Assembly (NCBI GenBank): GCA_964347035.1
Contig: CAYFXE010000001.1
Location: 1 to 64,000, forward strand
Source of the DNA: CAYFXE01 sp964347035
GTDB lineage: Bacteria; Acidobacteriota; Aminicenantia; Aminicenantales; Aminicenantaceae
Reading direction: 5' to 3'
Length of the DNA stretch: 64,000 nucleotides
The position numbers and the translations under genes are program-made. The stretch's first letter is position 1. The number at the start of each line of letters is the position of its first letter. The notes below the pieces were generated by a model. The model was not told the DNA's origin. It made no database searches and worked only from the letters and a program-made list of their open reading frames with translations. Below are positions 41,083-49,100 of this stretch, piece after piece.

Positions 41083-41568
41083 ATGAAAAGAATGACGATG
41101 GTTTCGGTTGGACTTCTCATCCTGTCATGCTTTCTCTTTGCTGAAAGCACGGATGTTATCCCACAGGAGGCCTTCGAGATGCTCAAAAAGCCTTCAACCT
41201 ATCTTGTCGATGTGAGAACAATTGCCGAGTATGTCTACGTGGGACATCCAGAAATGGCCTTCAATATTCCCCTTCTGTTCTGGAACGAAAACGAGCAAAA
41301 GCTCGATCTCAATCAGAACTTTATCGAGGATATAAAAGCGCAGTTTAAACCAGAAGATACATTGATCCTGATGTGCCGCAGCGGGGGAAGAAGCATGAGA
41401 GCCATGAGCTTATTAAAGGCCAACGGGTTTGAAAATATCTTCAACATGAAGTATGGATTCGAAGGAGAGAAAGACTCCGAAGGCTACCGTTCGAAGAACG
41501 GCTGGAAAAACAGCGGTCTTCCCTATACTTATGACCTTAAGAAAGAGCTTATATATAAGTTCAAATAA
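41083..41568 (+). CDS. Exported rhodanese-domain protein
   Basis: A 161-residue protein with an N-terminal signal (MKRMTMVSVGLLILSCFLFAES). The Cys in LSC could make it a lipoprotein, but the following residues suit ordinary cleavage. The rhodanese domain has YLVDVRTIAEYVYVGHPEMAFNIP and the active-site loop LMCRSGGRSMRAM with the catalytic Cys. Periplasmic rhodaneses handle sulfane sulfur; the exact substrate is unknown. A good AAGGAG site precedes the ATG. It stands alone between a repeat and the TrmH-family gene. Confidence 0.88.
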   Translation: MKRMTMVSVGLLILSCFLFAESTDVIPQEAFEMLKKPSTYLVDVRTIAEYVYVGHPEMAFNIPLLFWNENEQKLDLNQNFIEDIKAQFKPEDTLILMCRSGGRSMRAMSLLKANGFENIFNMKYGFEGEKDSEGYRSKNGWKNSGLPYTYDLKKELIYKFK

Positions 41569-41704
41569 CTTTTTCGGCCGTATCTCGACCCGTCCTGCCA
41601 AAGAAGCTTTCTGAACAGATTCTTCCCATTTTCATAATTTGAATTGATTCTTGAATGTGATATCGATAATAGACGATATTCGGGACATACTGATCAGATA
41701 AGAT

Positions 41705-42442
41705 ATGGAAAGAATCAGCCGTCTCAACCCTATCCTCGAGATCGTTCGATCCTCTCCGCACCGCATCCAAAAAATATGGATTCAGAAGGATAAGCGGGAA
41801 GGCAAATTTAAAGAAATCATCCAAAAAACCGAAGCTGAGAACATTACTCCTCTCTTCGTCCCCAGGAAGAGGCTCGACCAGATTGACAAAAACCACCAGG
41901 GTGCAGTGGCTTTTGTCTCAGCGAAGGAGTTTGTCTCTCTCTCCTCGATCATCGCCTCCTCCCCCGTTCCCTTCCTTGTTCTTCTCGATAGGATAGAGGA
42001 CCCTCAGAATTTGGGAGCGATTATCCGGTCGGCAGAAGGGGCGGGTGTGGATGGCATTATCCTTCCTGAAAGAAGGGCGGTGGGATTGACGGAAACTGTT
42101 TCCTCTGTCTCTGCTGGAGCCATAGAGCACATCAAGATCGCGCAGGTAAAAAATCTGGCCAGGACCATGGATGAACTGAAGAAAAAGAATATATGGATTG
42201 TAGGGGCTGAAGGTGGGACTTGTGAGCCCTGGTATGAATTCGATTATAAACTCCCTGTGGCCATTGTCCTAGGCTCCGAGGGCAAAGGCCTCCGCCCCTT
42301 GATAAAGAAAAAATGCGACAAGATTCTCTCCGTCCCCCTTCTCGGTCAAACGACTTCCCTCAATGTCGCCTCAGCCGCATCCATATTCTTCTTCGAAGTT
42401 GTTAGACAACGGCTTAAAAAGAAAGCAAAAAACAATGAATAA
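41705..42442 (+). CDS. TrmH/SpoU-family rRNA 2'-O-methyltransferase (RlmB-like)
   Basis: A 245-residue SPOUT enzyme. The N-terminal substrate-binding domain (NPILEIVRSSPHRIQKIWIQKDKREG...) is like RlmB. The catalytic knot domain carries LLDRIEDPQNLGAIIRSAEGAGVDGIILPERRA, AIVLGSEGKGLRPLIKKKCD and VPLLGQTTSLNVASAASIFFFE, the three SpoU motifs. RlmB methylates G2251 of 23S rRNA; a closely related specificity is possible. It ends in a basic Lys tail. Confidence 0.9.
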   Translation: MERISRLNPILEIVRSSPHRIQKIWIQKDKREGKFKEIIQKTEAENITPLFVPRKRLDQIDKNHQGAVAFVSAKEFVSLSSIIASSPVPFLVLLDRIEDPQNLGAIIRSAEGAGVDGIILPERRAVGLTETVSSVSAGAIEHIKIAQVKNLARTMDELKKKNIWIVGAEGGTCEPWYEFDYKLPVAIVLGSEGKGLRPLIKKKCDKILSVPLLGQTTSLNVASAASIFFFEVVRQRLKKKAKNNE

Positions 42443-42550
42443 AATGAAAAAAATGATCGTAGTTTATGTAGTTGTAGACGGAAACAGGAGAAAATGCACC
42501 AAGATAGAGCTCTGGAAAGAAAACTCGTCATCTATGGAGTCAACGCTGGA

Positions 42551-43114
42551 ATGAGCGAGGGGAAGACTCTATCCGAGAAAGAAATTCTGAAGCTGGTCCA
42601 GGCAGGAGACCGAGAGGCCTACGGCGAGGTTGTCAGAAAATACATGAAATCGGCCTACTACATCGCCCTGAGCTTTGTTCATAACCACCAAGACGCGCTC
42701 GACCTATCCCAGGAAGCATTTGTTAAGGCCTTTCGTAATATCAAGAAATTTGACATAGACAAGGCGTTTTTCCCTTGGTTTTACAGGCTGATGAAAAACC
42801 TCTGCCTCGATCATCTAAAAAAAAGTCATCGACGGGTTGAAATCCCCTTGGAGGAACGCCAGGTGTCCAGCGAAGAAGGAGAAAACAAAGAGGTCAAAAC
42901 CACGCTGTGGAGAGGAATAGCCGAGCTCCCTTTTGAACAGAGGGAGCTCATTATTCTCCGTTATTTTCAGCAGTTCTCCTACCAAGAAATTGCGGAAATA
43001 ACGGCCAAACCCGTCGGAACCATCATGTCTTCCCTGTACTATGCCAAAAGGAAACTCAAAAAAATCCTGGCCGAACATCTCGGCTTCGATCAAGAGAACA
43101 AAAGGGAGAATTGA
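42551..43114 (+). CDS. ECF (RpoE-like) RNA polymerase sigma factor
   Basis: A 187-residue extracytoplasmic-function sigma factor. I start at MSEGKTLSEKEILKLVQ because the upstream 19 codons do not look conserved. Region 2 has DREAYGEVVRKYMKSAYYIALSFVHNHQDALDLSQEAFVKAFRN. Region 4 has LPFEQRELIILRYFQQFSYQEIAEITAKPVGTIMSSLYYAKRKL. There is no intervening region 3. It is followed directly by its zinc-finger anti-sigma and YbjQ genes, pointing to envelope or metal stress control, which is inference. Confidence 0.92.
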   Translation: MSEGKTLSEKEILKLVQAGDREAYGEVVRKYMKSAYYIALSFVHNHQDALDLSQEAFVKAFRNIKKFDIDKAFFPWFYRLMKNLCLDHLKKSHRRVEIPLEERQVSSEEGENKEVKTTLWRGIAELPFEQRELIILRYFQQFSYQEIAEITAKPVGTIMSSLYYAKRKLKKILAEHLGFDQENKREN

Positions 43115-43570
43115 ATGGGCTACCAAGATCACCAGGAAATGAAAGAGCTCATTTCTTCGTATATTGATGGAGAGTTGAATGAGACACAAAGAAAGTCAGT
43201 CGAAAACCACCTGAAGGAATGTCCGGAATGTCAAAAAGAATTCGAAGAGATGAGAAGACTTGAGGAGGTGATGGGTCAAATGGAACTAAAAAAACCCCCG
43301 AGAGAAACTTGGCAGGTTTATTGGTCCTCTGTATACAACCGCCTGGAGAGAAGAATCGGGTGGATTCTTTTTTCCGTCGGCGCTATAATTCTTCTATTTT
43401 TCGGCGGATACAAAGCGGTCGAAGGTATCATCCAGGACCAGACCACTCCCCTGCTTCTTAAGGTTGGGATTCTGGCTGCCATGGCAGGATTAGTCGTTTT
43501 GCTGGTGTCTCTTCTTAGGGAGCGTCTTTTTGTCCGCAAGAGGGAAAGGTACAAGGAGGTCGAAAAATGA
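43115..43570 (+). CDS. Anti-sigma factor with zf-HC2 domain
   Basis: A 151-residue membrane protein. The N-terminal zinc-finger anti-sigma module (LISSYIDGELNETQRKSVENHLKECPECQKEFEEM) has the H-x3-C-x2-C motif. Two membrane helices (about 88-105 and 115-138) follow, with a basic end. It starts right after the sigma-factor stop and overlaps ybjQ by four bases. Typically it holds the ECF sigma inactive until an envelope signal releases it. Confidence 0.88.
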   Translation: MGYQDHQEMKELISSYIDGELNETQRKSVENHLKECPECQKEFEEMRRLEEVMGQMELKKPPRETWQVYWSSVYNRLERRIGWILFSVGAIILLFFGGYKAVEGIIQDQTTPLLLKVGILAAMAGLVVLLVSLLRERLFVRKRERYKEVEK

Positions 43571-43890
43571 TTATGGTCACGACGGATTTCGTGCCAGGAA
43601 AAGAGATTAAGAAGAACTTGGGCCTGGTCAGAGGCAACACGATCAGAGCCCGACACCTCGGAAGGGATATTGCTGCCTTCCTCAGGAATATCGTCGGAGG
43701 TGAAATCACGGATTATACTAAGATGATGGCTGAATCCAGGGAACAGGCCATCGACCGGATGATAGAGGAAGCGGAAAGCAAAGGAGCCAATGCCATTATC
43801 AACGTCCGGTTCACCACCTCCATGATCATGCAGGGCGCCGCCGAACTGATGGTTTACGGTACGGCGGTTATTGTCGAAGACGAGCGGTGA
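43567..43890 (+). CDS. ybjQ: YbjQ-family (DUF74) protein
   Basis: A 107-residue protein matching YbjQ throughout: MVTTDFVPGKEIKKNLGLVRGNTIRARHLGRDI, then GGEITDYTKMMAESREQAIDRMIEEAESKGANAIINVRF, ending ELMVYGTAVIVE. YbjQ proteins form small oligomers and are annotated as heavy-metal-binding-like; function is not settled. It overlaps the anti-sigma gene, so it is part of the sigma operon. A second YbjQ fragment follows across a contaminated gap. Confidence 0.93.
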   Translation: MIMVTTDFVPGKEIKKNLGLVRGNTIRARHLGRDIAAFLRNIVGGEITDYTKMMAESREQAIDRMIEEAESKGANAIINVRFTTSMIMQGAAELMVYGTAVIVEDER

Positions 43891-43989
43891 CAAGCCGCCC
43901 CTGAGGACCGCCGGGCCTGGGTCCCCTGGGCAACGGCCGGCGTGCTGTTTGCGAGCTTCTTTTTAAATGATACGGCGACNNNNNNNNNN
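43891..43989. other. Chimeric contig end with Illumina adapter, plus gap
   Basis: After the ybjQ stop comes about 75 bases of GC-rich sequence unlike its surroundings. AATGATACGGCGAC (43966-43979), the first 14 bases of the Illumina P5 adapter, follows, then ten N. The frame through it reads ...FFLNDTAT, the known adapter-derived peptide start. This stretch should not be treated as genome sequence. Confidence 0.95.
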
Positions 43990-44027
43990 AGATTTTAGCC
44001 TACGGCACTGCGGTCGTCGTTGAATAG
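43990..44027 (+). CDS. C-terminal fragment of a second YbjQ-family protein
   Basis: Immediately right of the gap the frame reads ILAYGTAVVVE and a stop, the typical last residues of YbjQ. Its nucleotides differ from the end of the complete ybjQ at 43567-43890, so it is a second paralogue whose body is lost in the gap and not a duplicate of the first. Confidence 0.75.
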
Positions 44028-44058
44028 AGGAAAGGAGCCGCCCCAGAGCTGTGAAAAA

Positions 44059-44721
44059 ATGCTAAAAAAATTATTGTCCCTTTTTGTGCTTTTCTTATTT
44101 ACATTTCTCTTCTTCCTCTTCTCCTCCTCCGCCAAGGAAATGACACAGAAAGGAGCTTTCTCTATCTATTTTATGGAAGAGAAAGTGGGCTACGAGGAGT
44201 ACACCTGGGAGGAAGATGAGAGCGGGTATTTTCTATCTGTAAAAGGGCGGATGACCAAGCCCGCTGATATGGAAATCGAAGAACTGGATATTCGGCTGGA
44301 TAAGAATTTTATCGCCAGCTCTTTCTACTTTAAGGGATCAGTCAACCGGGTGCAGCAGGAGGTTTCAAGTACGATTTCAGAGGGGAATGTCGACAATACC
44401 ATAAAAGTTGCCGGCCAGGAAAGTCACAGCACTGTAGAGATCAGGAGAGATGCTTTTCTTCTGCCCAATCCCGTATTCTCTCCTTATTTGGTGTTGACAA
44501 GAAAGTATAAGTGTCCTCTTGAAAAGGAGATCGAGCTTTCAGCCTATATTATCCCTCAGTTCGAATCTCCTTTCACTCTCAGCCCGCTCGAGGGAGTTCC
44601 CTGCACCTTGATTATGCAACTGAGCGGCATAAAAATTGAGCTTCAAACAGATGAGGAGGGAAATCTCATTTCTCTTTCTATTCCAGCCCAAAGGCTGGAA
44701 GTCTTGAGGACCGCCTTCTAG
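44059..44721 (+). CDS. Exported protein of unknown function
   Basis: A 220-residue protein with a strong signal peptide, MLKKLLSLFVLFLFTFLFFLFSSSAKE. I start at this Met; a TTG-initiated frame from 44020 would bury the signal and overlap the YbjQ fragment. The mature part is beta-rich (AFSIYFMEEKVGYEEYTWEE, GRMTKPADMEIEELDIRLD) and resembles the DUF3108/DUF6134-type periplasmic proteins in its early KVGYEEY strand and its closing short strands, but I am not sure of the family. It lies just after the sigma/anti-sigma/YbjQ set and may belong to it. Confidence 0.65.
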   Translation: MLKKLLSLFVLFLFTFLFFLFSSSAKEMTQKGAFSIYFMEEKVGYEEYTWEEDESGYFLSVKGRMTKPADMEIEELDIRLDKNFIASSFYFKGSVNRVQQEVSSTISEGNVDNTIKVAGQESHSTVEIRRDAFLLPNPVFSPYLVLTRKYKCPLEKEIELSAYIIPQFESPFTLSPLEGVPCTLIMQLSGIKIELQTDEEGNLISLSIPAQRLEVLRTAF

Positions 44722-45038
44722 AGAAGAATAAATCTAAAAACTAGATATTTCTGTATTCCGAAAGTTATTATATAGAAAACTATTCTCCCCCCACAAAACG
44801 GTACTCAAAGCTTTTATCTAGTCAATAACGTATGTATAACAGGAAGAAATGAAGAACGATTGACAAAACAAAATAAATGTTTAAATATATATGGGAAGAG
44901 GAACAAATCGGGGAAAGGTTCTCATTAATTATAAGAAGGGGAATTCAAACTCATCGACAACTTTCAACTTAAGTAGAAAATAAGGGACAAAATTCCTAAG
45001 ATTTTAATGAAAAAATAATTTCCTCTAGATTAAAGGGA
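44722..45038. other. AT-rich intergenic region
   Basis: About 317 AT-rich bases with many stops in all frames. Directly before the TPR gene the in-frame translation reads IISSRLKGLPISSRLKEEF, a short internal repeat, with no ATG. I see no RNA gene or terminator. Confidence 0.45.
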
Positions 45039-46337
45039 TTGCCAATTTCATCTCGCTTGAAGGAGGAATTTGATGAGCAAAAAAGCATTAACAATTCTTT
45101 TGAGGCCTTCAATAGATTATGGGAGCTTTATCCAGAGAGTCAAGATAATGAGATAAGAGGGACCAGAAACATAATAGGCATGGTCTACAACGGTTTGGAA
45201 GAATGGGACAAGGCCGTAGAACAATTCGAATGGCTTATTCAAAACAAATATGAGGGTTATCAACCTTATGTGAATATAACGACTCCCTACATGGCCAAGG
45301 GACTGTATGACAAAGCAATAGAAGTTATCGAGTATTATCACAAAAATTTTAAAGAACTTCCTATCACCAGATGGGACCTAGCTAATAATTATCTTTGCCA
45401 AGGGAAGTATGACCTTGCCCTTGCCGAGGCAGATAAATCGTTGTCCCTTGATCCCGCTTTATATCGGAATTTCTTCACAAAAGGTGATATTCATCTCCTG
45501 AGGAGTGATCTAGCTCAGGCAGAGAAGGAATACCAGAATCTATTGGCCTCAAAGGAGCAGCCGGCTCATTTCTATTACAGAGAGAAGTCAGGAGCTGTAT
45601 ATCTATCAAAAGGTCAATTCAAGCGTGCAGAAGATCAGTTAAAGCAAGGGATTGAATCGATAAAAGACCTCGGCGACTTGCTTTGGAAGGCCCAATTCAA
45701 TCAACAATTAGGATATATCCATCTAAAATCAGGGAATTATAAGGAGGCTTTAAAAGAATACGACGAGCTATGGAAGTTTGGTGTTGGAAGGGGACGATCG
45801 AGTCGTCAGATCTATGCTTTATTTTTTAAAGGCCTGATCTTTTTAGAAACCAATTCAATAGAACAAGCACAAATTGCAGCAGACGAGATTAAAGTTTTGG
45901 TCGAGCAAGGATTCCGTAAAAAACACATCAGGTTTTATCTTCATCTGATGGGTGAGATAGAACTTAAGAGGGAAAATTTCTCAAAGGCGATTGAATATTT
46001 TAACGAAGCTCTATCCTATATTCCTTATGAAACACCCCGGGAGGAAGACCAAGCATTATTCATTAACTCATTAGCATCGGCTTATAACCTGTCGGGCGAG
46101 AAAGAAAAAGCCATTGAACAATACGAAAGAATACTCACTCTGACAACGGGTAGAGTCTACTATGGTGATATCTATGCCAGGGCTTTCTATATGCTGGGGA
46201 AAATTTTCGAGGAAAAGGGTTTGAAGGGCAAGGCTATAGAGAACTATGAGAAATTCCTTGATCTCTGGAGAGATGCCGATCCTGGTATTGCAGAAGTAGA
46301 GGATGCTAAAAGGCGCTTGACTGAAATGAGAAAGTAA
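45039..46337 (+). CDS. TPR-repeat protein, probably missing its N-terminal domain
   Basis: A 432-residue frame from a TTG at 45039. It is built almost wholly of tetratricopeptide repeats: NNYLCQGKYDLALAEADKSLSLDP, KGDIHLLRSDLAQAEKEYQNLLASKE, AVYLSKGQFKRAEDQLKQG, LGYIHLKSGNYKEALKEYDEL, and a last repeat GKIFEEKGLKGKAIENYEKFLDLW. No signal peptide. Long proteins with this TPR tail and an N-terminal kinase or winged-helix domain are what I would expect in this lineage, so this looks like a truncated or decayed copy. The frame opens after a TAA with no ATG and no good ribosome site. Confidence 0.75.
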   Translation: MPISSRLKEEFDEQKSINNSFEAFNRLWELYPESQDNEIRGTRNIIGMVYNGLEEWDKAVEQFEWLIQNKYEGYQPYVNITTPYMAKGLYDKAIEVIEYYHKNFKELPITRWDLANNYLCQGKYDLALAEADKSLSLDPALYRNFFTKGDIHLLRSDLAQAEKEYQNLLASKEQPAHFYYREKSGAVYLSKGQFKRAEDQLKQGIESIKDLGDLLWKAQFNQQLGYIHLKSGNYKEALKEYDELWKFGVGRGRSSRQIYALFFKGLIFLETNSIEQAQIAADEIKVLVEQGFRKKHIRFYLHLMGEIELKRENFSKAIEYFNEALSYIPYETPREEDQALFINSLASAYNLSGEKEKAIEQYERILTLTTGRVYYGDIYARAFYMLGKIFEEKGLKGKAIENYEKFLDLWRDADPGIAEVEDAKRRLTEMRK

Positions 46338-46420
46338 TGATTACAGCTTCAATGAAAATTGATCTAATATACTTTCGCGACAAATAGAGGGAATCATCCA
46401 GATAAAAATATAAAAAATTC

Positions 46421-46449
46421 TTGACTCCTAAATAGTATAATTATATATA
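46421..46449 (+). promoter_or_regulatory. Candidate promoter for the HTH gene
   Basis: TTGACT (46421-46426), a 17-base spacer and TATATA (46444-46449), about 40 bases before the HTH start in a very AT-rich stretch, where TATA-like matches also arise by chance. Confidence 0.4.
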
Positions 46450-46490
46450 ATAAAATAAAAATAAGTATATTAAGGTATAATTTAAAAAAA

Positions 46491-46691
46491 ATGCGTTCAA
46501 TTTGGCTCGGAAGCAAGATCATTTATCAGTATTCTTTGGATGATTTGCAGGAAAAACTGCAGATTTCTAAGGTGACAGCGCTAAAATTGGTCCAATCTGG
46601 CAAGATTAAGGGCCAAAAAATCGGAAGACGGTGGTGGATTAACGAGGAAGACCTGGTCGTTTTCCTGGAGGGAAAGAGTGAGGGGGATTAG
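46491..46691 (+). CDS. Excisionase-family helix-turn-helix protein
   Basis: A 66-residue protein consisting of one winged HTH of the excisionase/MerR-like (HTH_17) type: YSLDDLQEKLQISKVTALKLVQSGKIKGQKIGRRWWINEEDLVVFLEG. GKIKG-KIGRRWWI is the wing signature. Such proteins occur both in mobile elements and as chromosomal regulators. No integrase or att site is near, so a free-standing regulator is the better reading. It lies upstream of accA with 167 bases between. Confidence 0.85.
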   Translation: MRSIWLGSKIIYQYSLDDLQEKLQISKVTALKLVQSGKIKGQKIGRRWWINEEDLVVFLEGKSEGD

Positions 46692-46858
46692 GATGAATGT
46701 GGTACAAGCCAGATTCATCTGTTAAAATAGGAAGAGATAAAAGGATAATTTATTTATTTTCAAATAATTAGGAGGATACAGGTAGTCAAAGACTCTTGAC
46801 AGGGATTCGGGCAACTCTATAGAATAGGTGGGACTCTATTGATGACACTTTAGAAAAG

Positions 46859-47815
46859 ATGAAGAAAGAAAAAGACTATTATCAGCTGGAAAAGAAAATC
46901 ATCTCCCTCAAGGAACAAATCGATGAGATTGAAGCTAGCGAAGTAAACGGCAAGAAGGAAAAAATCTCGAAATTAAGAAGATATATTGAGAAAGAATGGG
47001 CTCAAATCAAGCCTCGATTAACACCTCTGAACATCGTTCAGATCGCTCGTCATCCCCAGAGGCCCTATACTTTGGATTATATCGACTATCTCACTGAGGA
47101 TTTTATGGAGCTCCATGGGGATCGCCGGGCGGCTGATGATCCTGCTCTAGTGACCGGGCTGGGTTTTTACAGAGGACGAACAACGGCCTTTATCGGACAT
47201 CAGAAGGGCCGGAGGACACAAGAAAGGATAGAGCGGAATTTCGGGCAACCCACACCGGAAGGATATCGGAAAGCCCTCCGGGTGATGAAATTGGCTGAAA
47301 AATACGGATTTCCGGTTGTAACACTTATCGATACCCCCGGAGCTTATCCCGGAATAAAGGCGGAGGAGCGGGGCCAGGCAGAGGCAATTGCATTCAATCT
47401 GAGGGAAATTTCCAAGATGAAAATTCCTGTGGTCAATGTGGTCATCGGTGAGGGAGGAAGCGGAGGGGCCCTGGCTGTCGGTGTGGGCGATGCGATCTTT
47501 ATGCTGGAGAATTCCTTTTATTCAGTGATTTCTCCTGAAGGATGTGCGGCTATTCTCTGGAGAGATCAGAGTGCGGCAGCCAAAGCGGCCGAGAATTTGA
47601 AGATCCGGGCTCAGGATTTGAAGGAGCTGGGAATTATCGATAATATCATACCTGAGCCGCCGGGAGGGGCCCATATTGATCCAGTGCAGACATTCAAGAA
47701 TGTCGATAAGCAATTAAACATGATCCTGAAGAGGTTAGAACAGAAGAGCGTTGAGGAGATATTAGAAGAGAGATACCAGAAATTCAGGAAAATCGGAGTG
47801 TATGTCGAAAGATGA
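46859..47815 (+). CDS. accA: Acetyl-CoA carboxylase carboxyltransferase alpha subunit
   Basis: A 318-residue AccA, one half of the enzyme that moves the carboxyl group to acetyl-CoA in fatty-acid synthesis. It has the N-terminal coiled region (DYYQLEKKIISLKEQIDEIE), RHPQRPYTLDYIDYL, FIGHQKGRRTQERIERNFGQPTPEGYRKALRVM, TLIDTPGAYPGIKAEERGQAEAIAFNL and VIGEGGSGGALAVGVGD. The beta subunit accD is not in the window. The ATG at 46859 begins the conserved N-terminus, though no strong ribosome site is seen. The end overlaps hisS by four bases. Confidence 0.96.
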   Translation: MKKEKDYYQLEKKIISLKEQIDEIEASEVNGKKEKISKLRRYIEKEWAQIKPRLTPLNIVQIARHPQRPYTLDYIDYLTEDFMELHGDRRAADDPALVTGLGFYRGRTTAFIGHQKGRRTQERIERNFGQPTPEGYRKALRVMKLAEKYGFPVVTLIDTPGAYPGIKAEERGQAEAIAFNLREISKMKIPVVNVVIGEGGSGGALAVGVGDAIFMLENSFYSVISPEGCAAILWRDQSAAAKAAENLKIRAQDLKELGIIDNIIPEPPGGAHIDPVQTFKNVDKQLNMILKRLEQKSVEEILEERYQKFRKIGVYVER

Positions 47816-49068
47816 GCGAGAAAGGGAGAATTGCTGCCATAAAAGGAACCAAGGACATCCTCCCTCAAGAAGCCAGGAAATGGCAGAGAGTGGAAGTCAC
47901 AGCAAAGCGCATCTTCGAACTATATGGCTACCGTGAAATAAGAACCCCAATCTTTGAAGCTACAGAACTTTTCAAAAAAGGCACTGGAGAGACATCGGAT
48001 ATCGTCATCAAAGAAATGTACACGTTCAAGGATAAAGCCGGCCGTTCCCTCACTCTTCGTCCTGAGTACACTCCCTCGATCGCTCGTTCGATCATCGAGC
48101 ACCGCCTCCATCTACAGCCTGATCCGTTGCGGTTTTATTTTATTGGACCCATGTTTCGGTACGACAAGCCCCAAAAAGGGCGTTACCGTCAGTTCCACCA
48201 GATGGACATCGAAGTTTTCGGCGAGAAAGGCCCAGCCGTGGATGCGGAAAACGTGGAAATGGCTGATTATCTCCTCAAGGCCCTCAAGGTTAATGAAACG
48301 GAGATACTGATCAATTCTGTCGGCTGTCAGGAGTGTCGTCCCTCTTATCTTAAGGAGTTGAAAGAGGCGGCAGAGAAAAGGAGATCACTTCTTTGTGAGG
48401 ATTGTCAGAGGAAGATTACGACCAACCCGTTGAGGATATTCGACTGTAAGGTGGAAACTCGCCGAGAGACAGCCCGGGATTTCCCGATGATTATCGACTA
48501 CCTCTGCTCGGAGTGCGAGGAACATTTTGAAGAGTTCAAATCTCACCTGGATTCTTATCAGATCAATTTCATCATTGAGCCGCGCCTTGTCCGAGGGATT
48601 GACTACTATACGAAGACCACATTCGAGATCATCTCATCAAAGCTGGGAGCTCAGGATGCCATCCTCGGTGGCGGCCGGTATGACGATCTGATGAAGCTTT
48701 TTGGCGGCCCGGATATGTGTGCCATCGGGTTTGCGGTCGGGATGGAAAGGCTTATCTCTCTTGTCCCCCACTCCAAAGTGAGCGAGAATTTTTTGTATTT
48801 GGCCTTCATGGGAGACGAAGCACAAAGGCAAGGGATGGCCCTGGCCCGATTCCTTAGGCAGAATGACATCGAATGCTGGATGGAGTACAAAGAGCGAAGC
48901 TTGAGGAACCAGATGAGCCGGGCCAACAAGCTGGGGGCCAGCTGGGTGCTTATCGTCGGTGAGGAAGAAATCAAAAGCAGGAAGTACCAGCTGAAAAACA
49001 TGTCCACCGGCAAACAAGTGGAGGTCAGTCAAGAGGATATCATCAAAGTCATCCGTGAATTTTCCTAG
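47812..49068 (+). CDS. hisS: Histidyl-tRNA synthetase
   Basis: A 418-residue class II synthetase. Motif 1 region: GTKDILPQEARKWQRVEVTAKRIFELYGYREIRTPIFE. Motif 2: LRPEYTPSIARSIIEH and FRYDKPQKGRYRQFHQMDIEVFG. The histidine-specific loop is PRLVRGIDYYTKTTFEI, and motif 3 is CAIGFAVGMERLI. A C-terminal anticodon domain follows. It starts on the accA stop (ATGA) and is followed 32 bases later by aspS, so three genes form an operon. Confidence 0.96.
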   Translation: MSEKGRIAAIKGTKDILPQEARKWQRVEVTAKRIFELYGYREIRTPIFEATELFKKGTGETSDIVIKEMYTFKDKAGRSLTLRPEYTPSIARSIIEHRLHLQPDPLRFYFIGPMFRYDKPQKGRYRQFHQMDIEVFGEKGPAVDAENVEMADYLLKALKVNETEILINSVGCQECRPSYLKELKEAAEKRRSLLCEDCQRKITTNPLRIFDCKVETRRETARDFPMIIDYLCSECEEHFEEFKSHLDSYQINFIIEPRLVRGIDYYTKTTFEIISSKLGAQDAILGGGRYDDLMKLFGGPDMCAIGFAVGMERLISLVPHSKVSENFLYLAFMGDEAQRQGMALARFLRQNDIECWMEYKERSLRNQMSRANKLGASWVLIVGEEEIKSRKYQLKNMSTGKQVEVSQEDIIKVIREFS

Positions 49069-49100
49069 AATTTTTCTTTTCTCATGAGAGGTAAAAGCGA

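Noticed and set aside
46491..46691. Excisionase gene as a sign of an integrated element
   Set aside because: No integrase, transposase, att repeats or tRNA nearby; HTH_17 proteins are also ordinary regulators.
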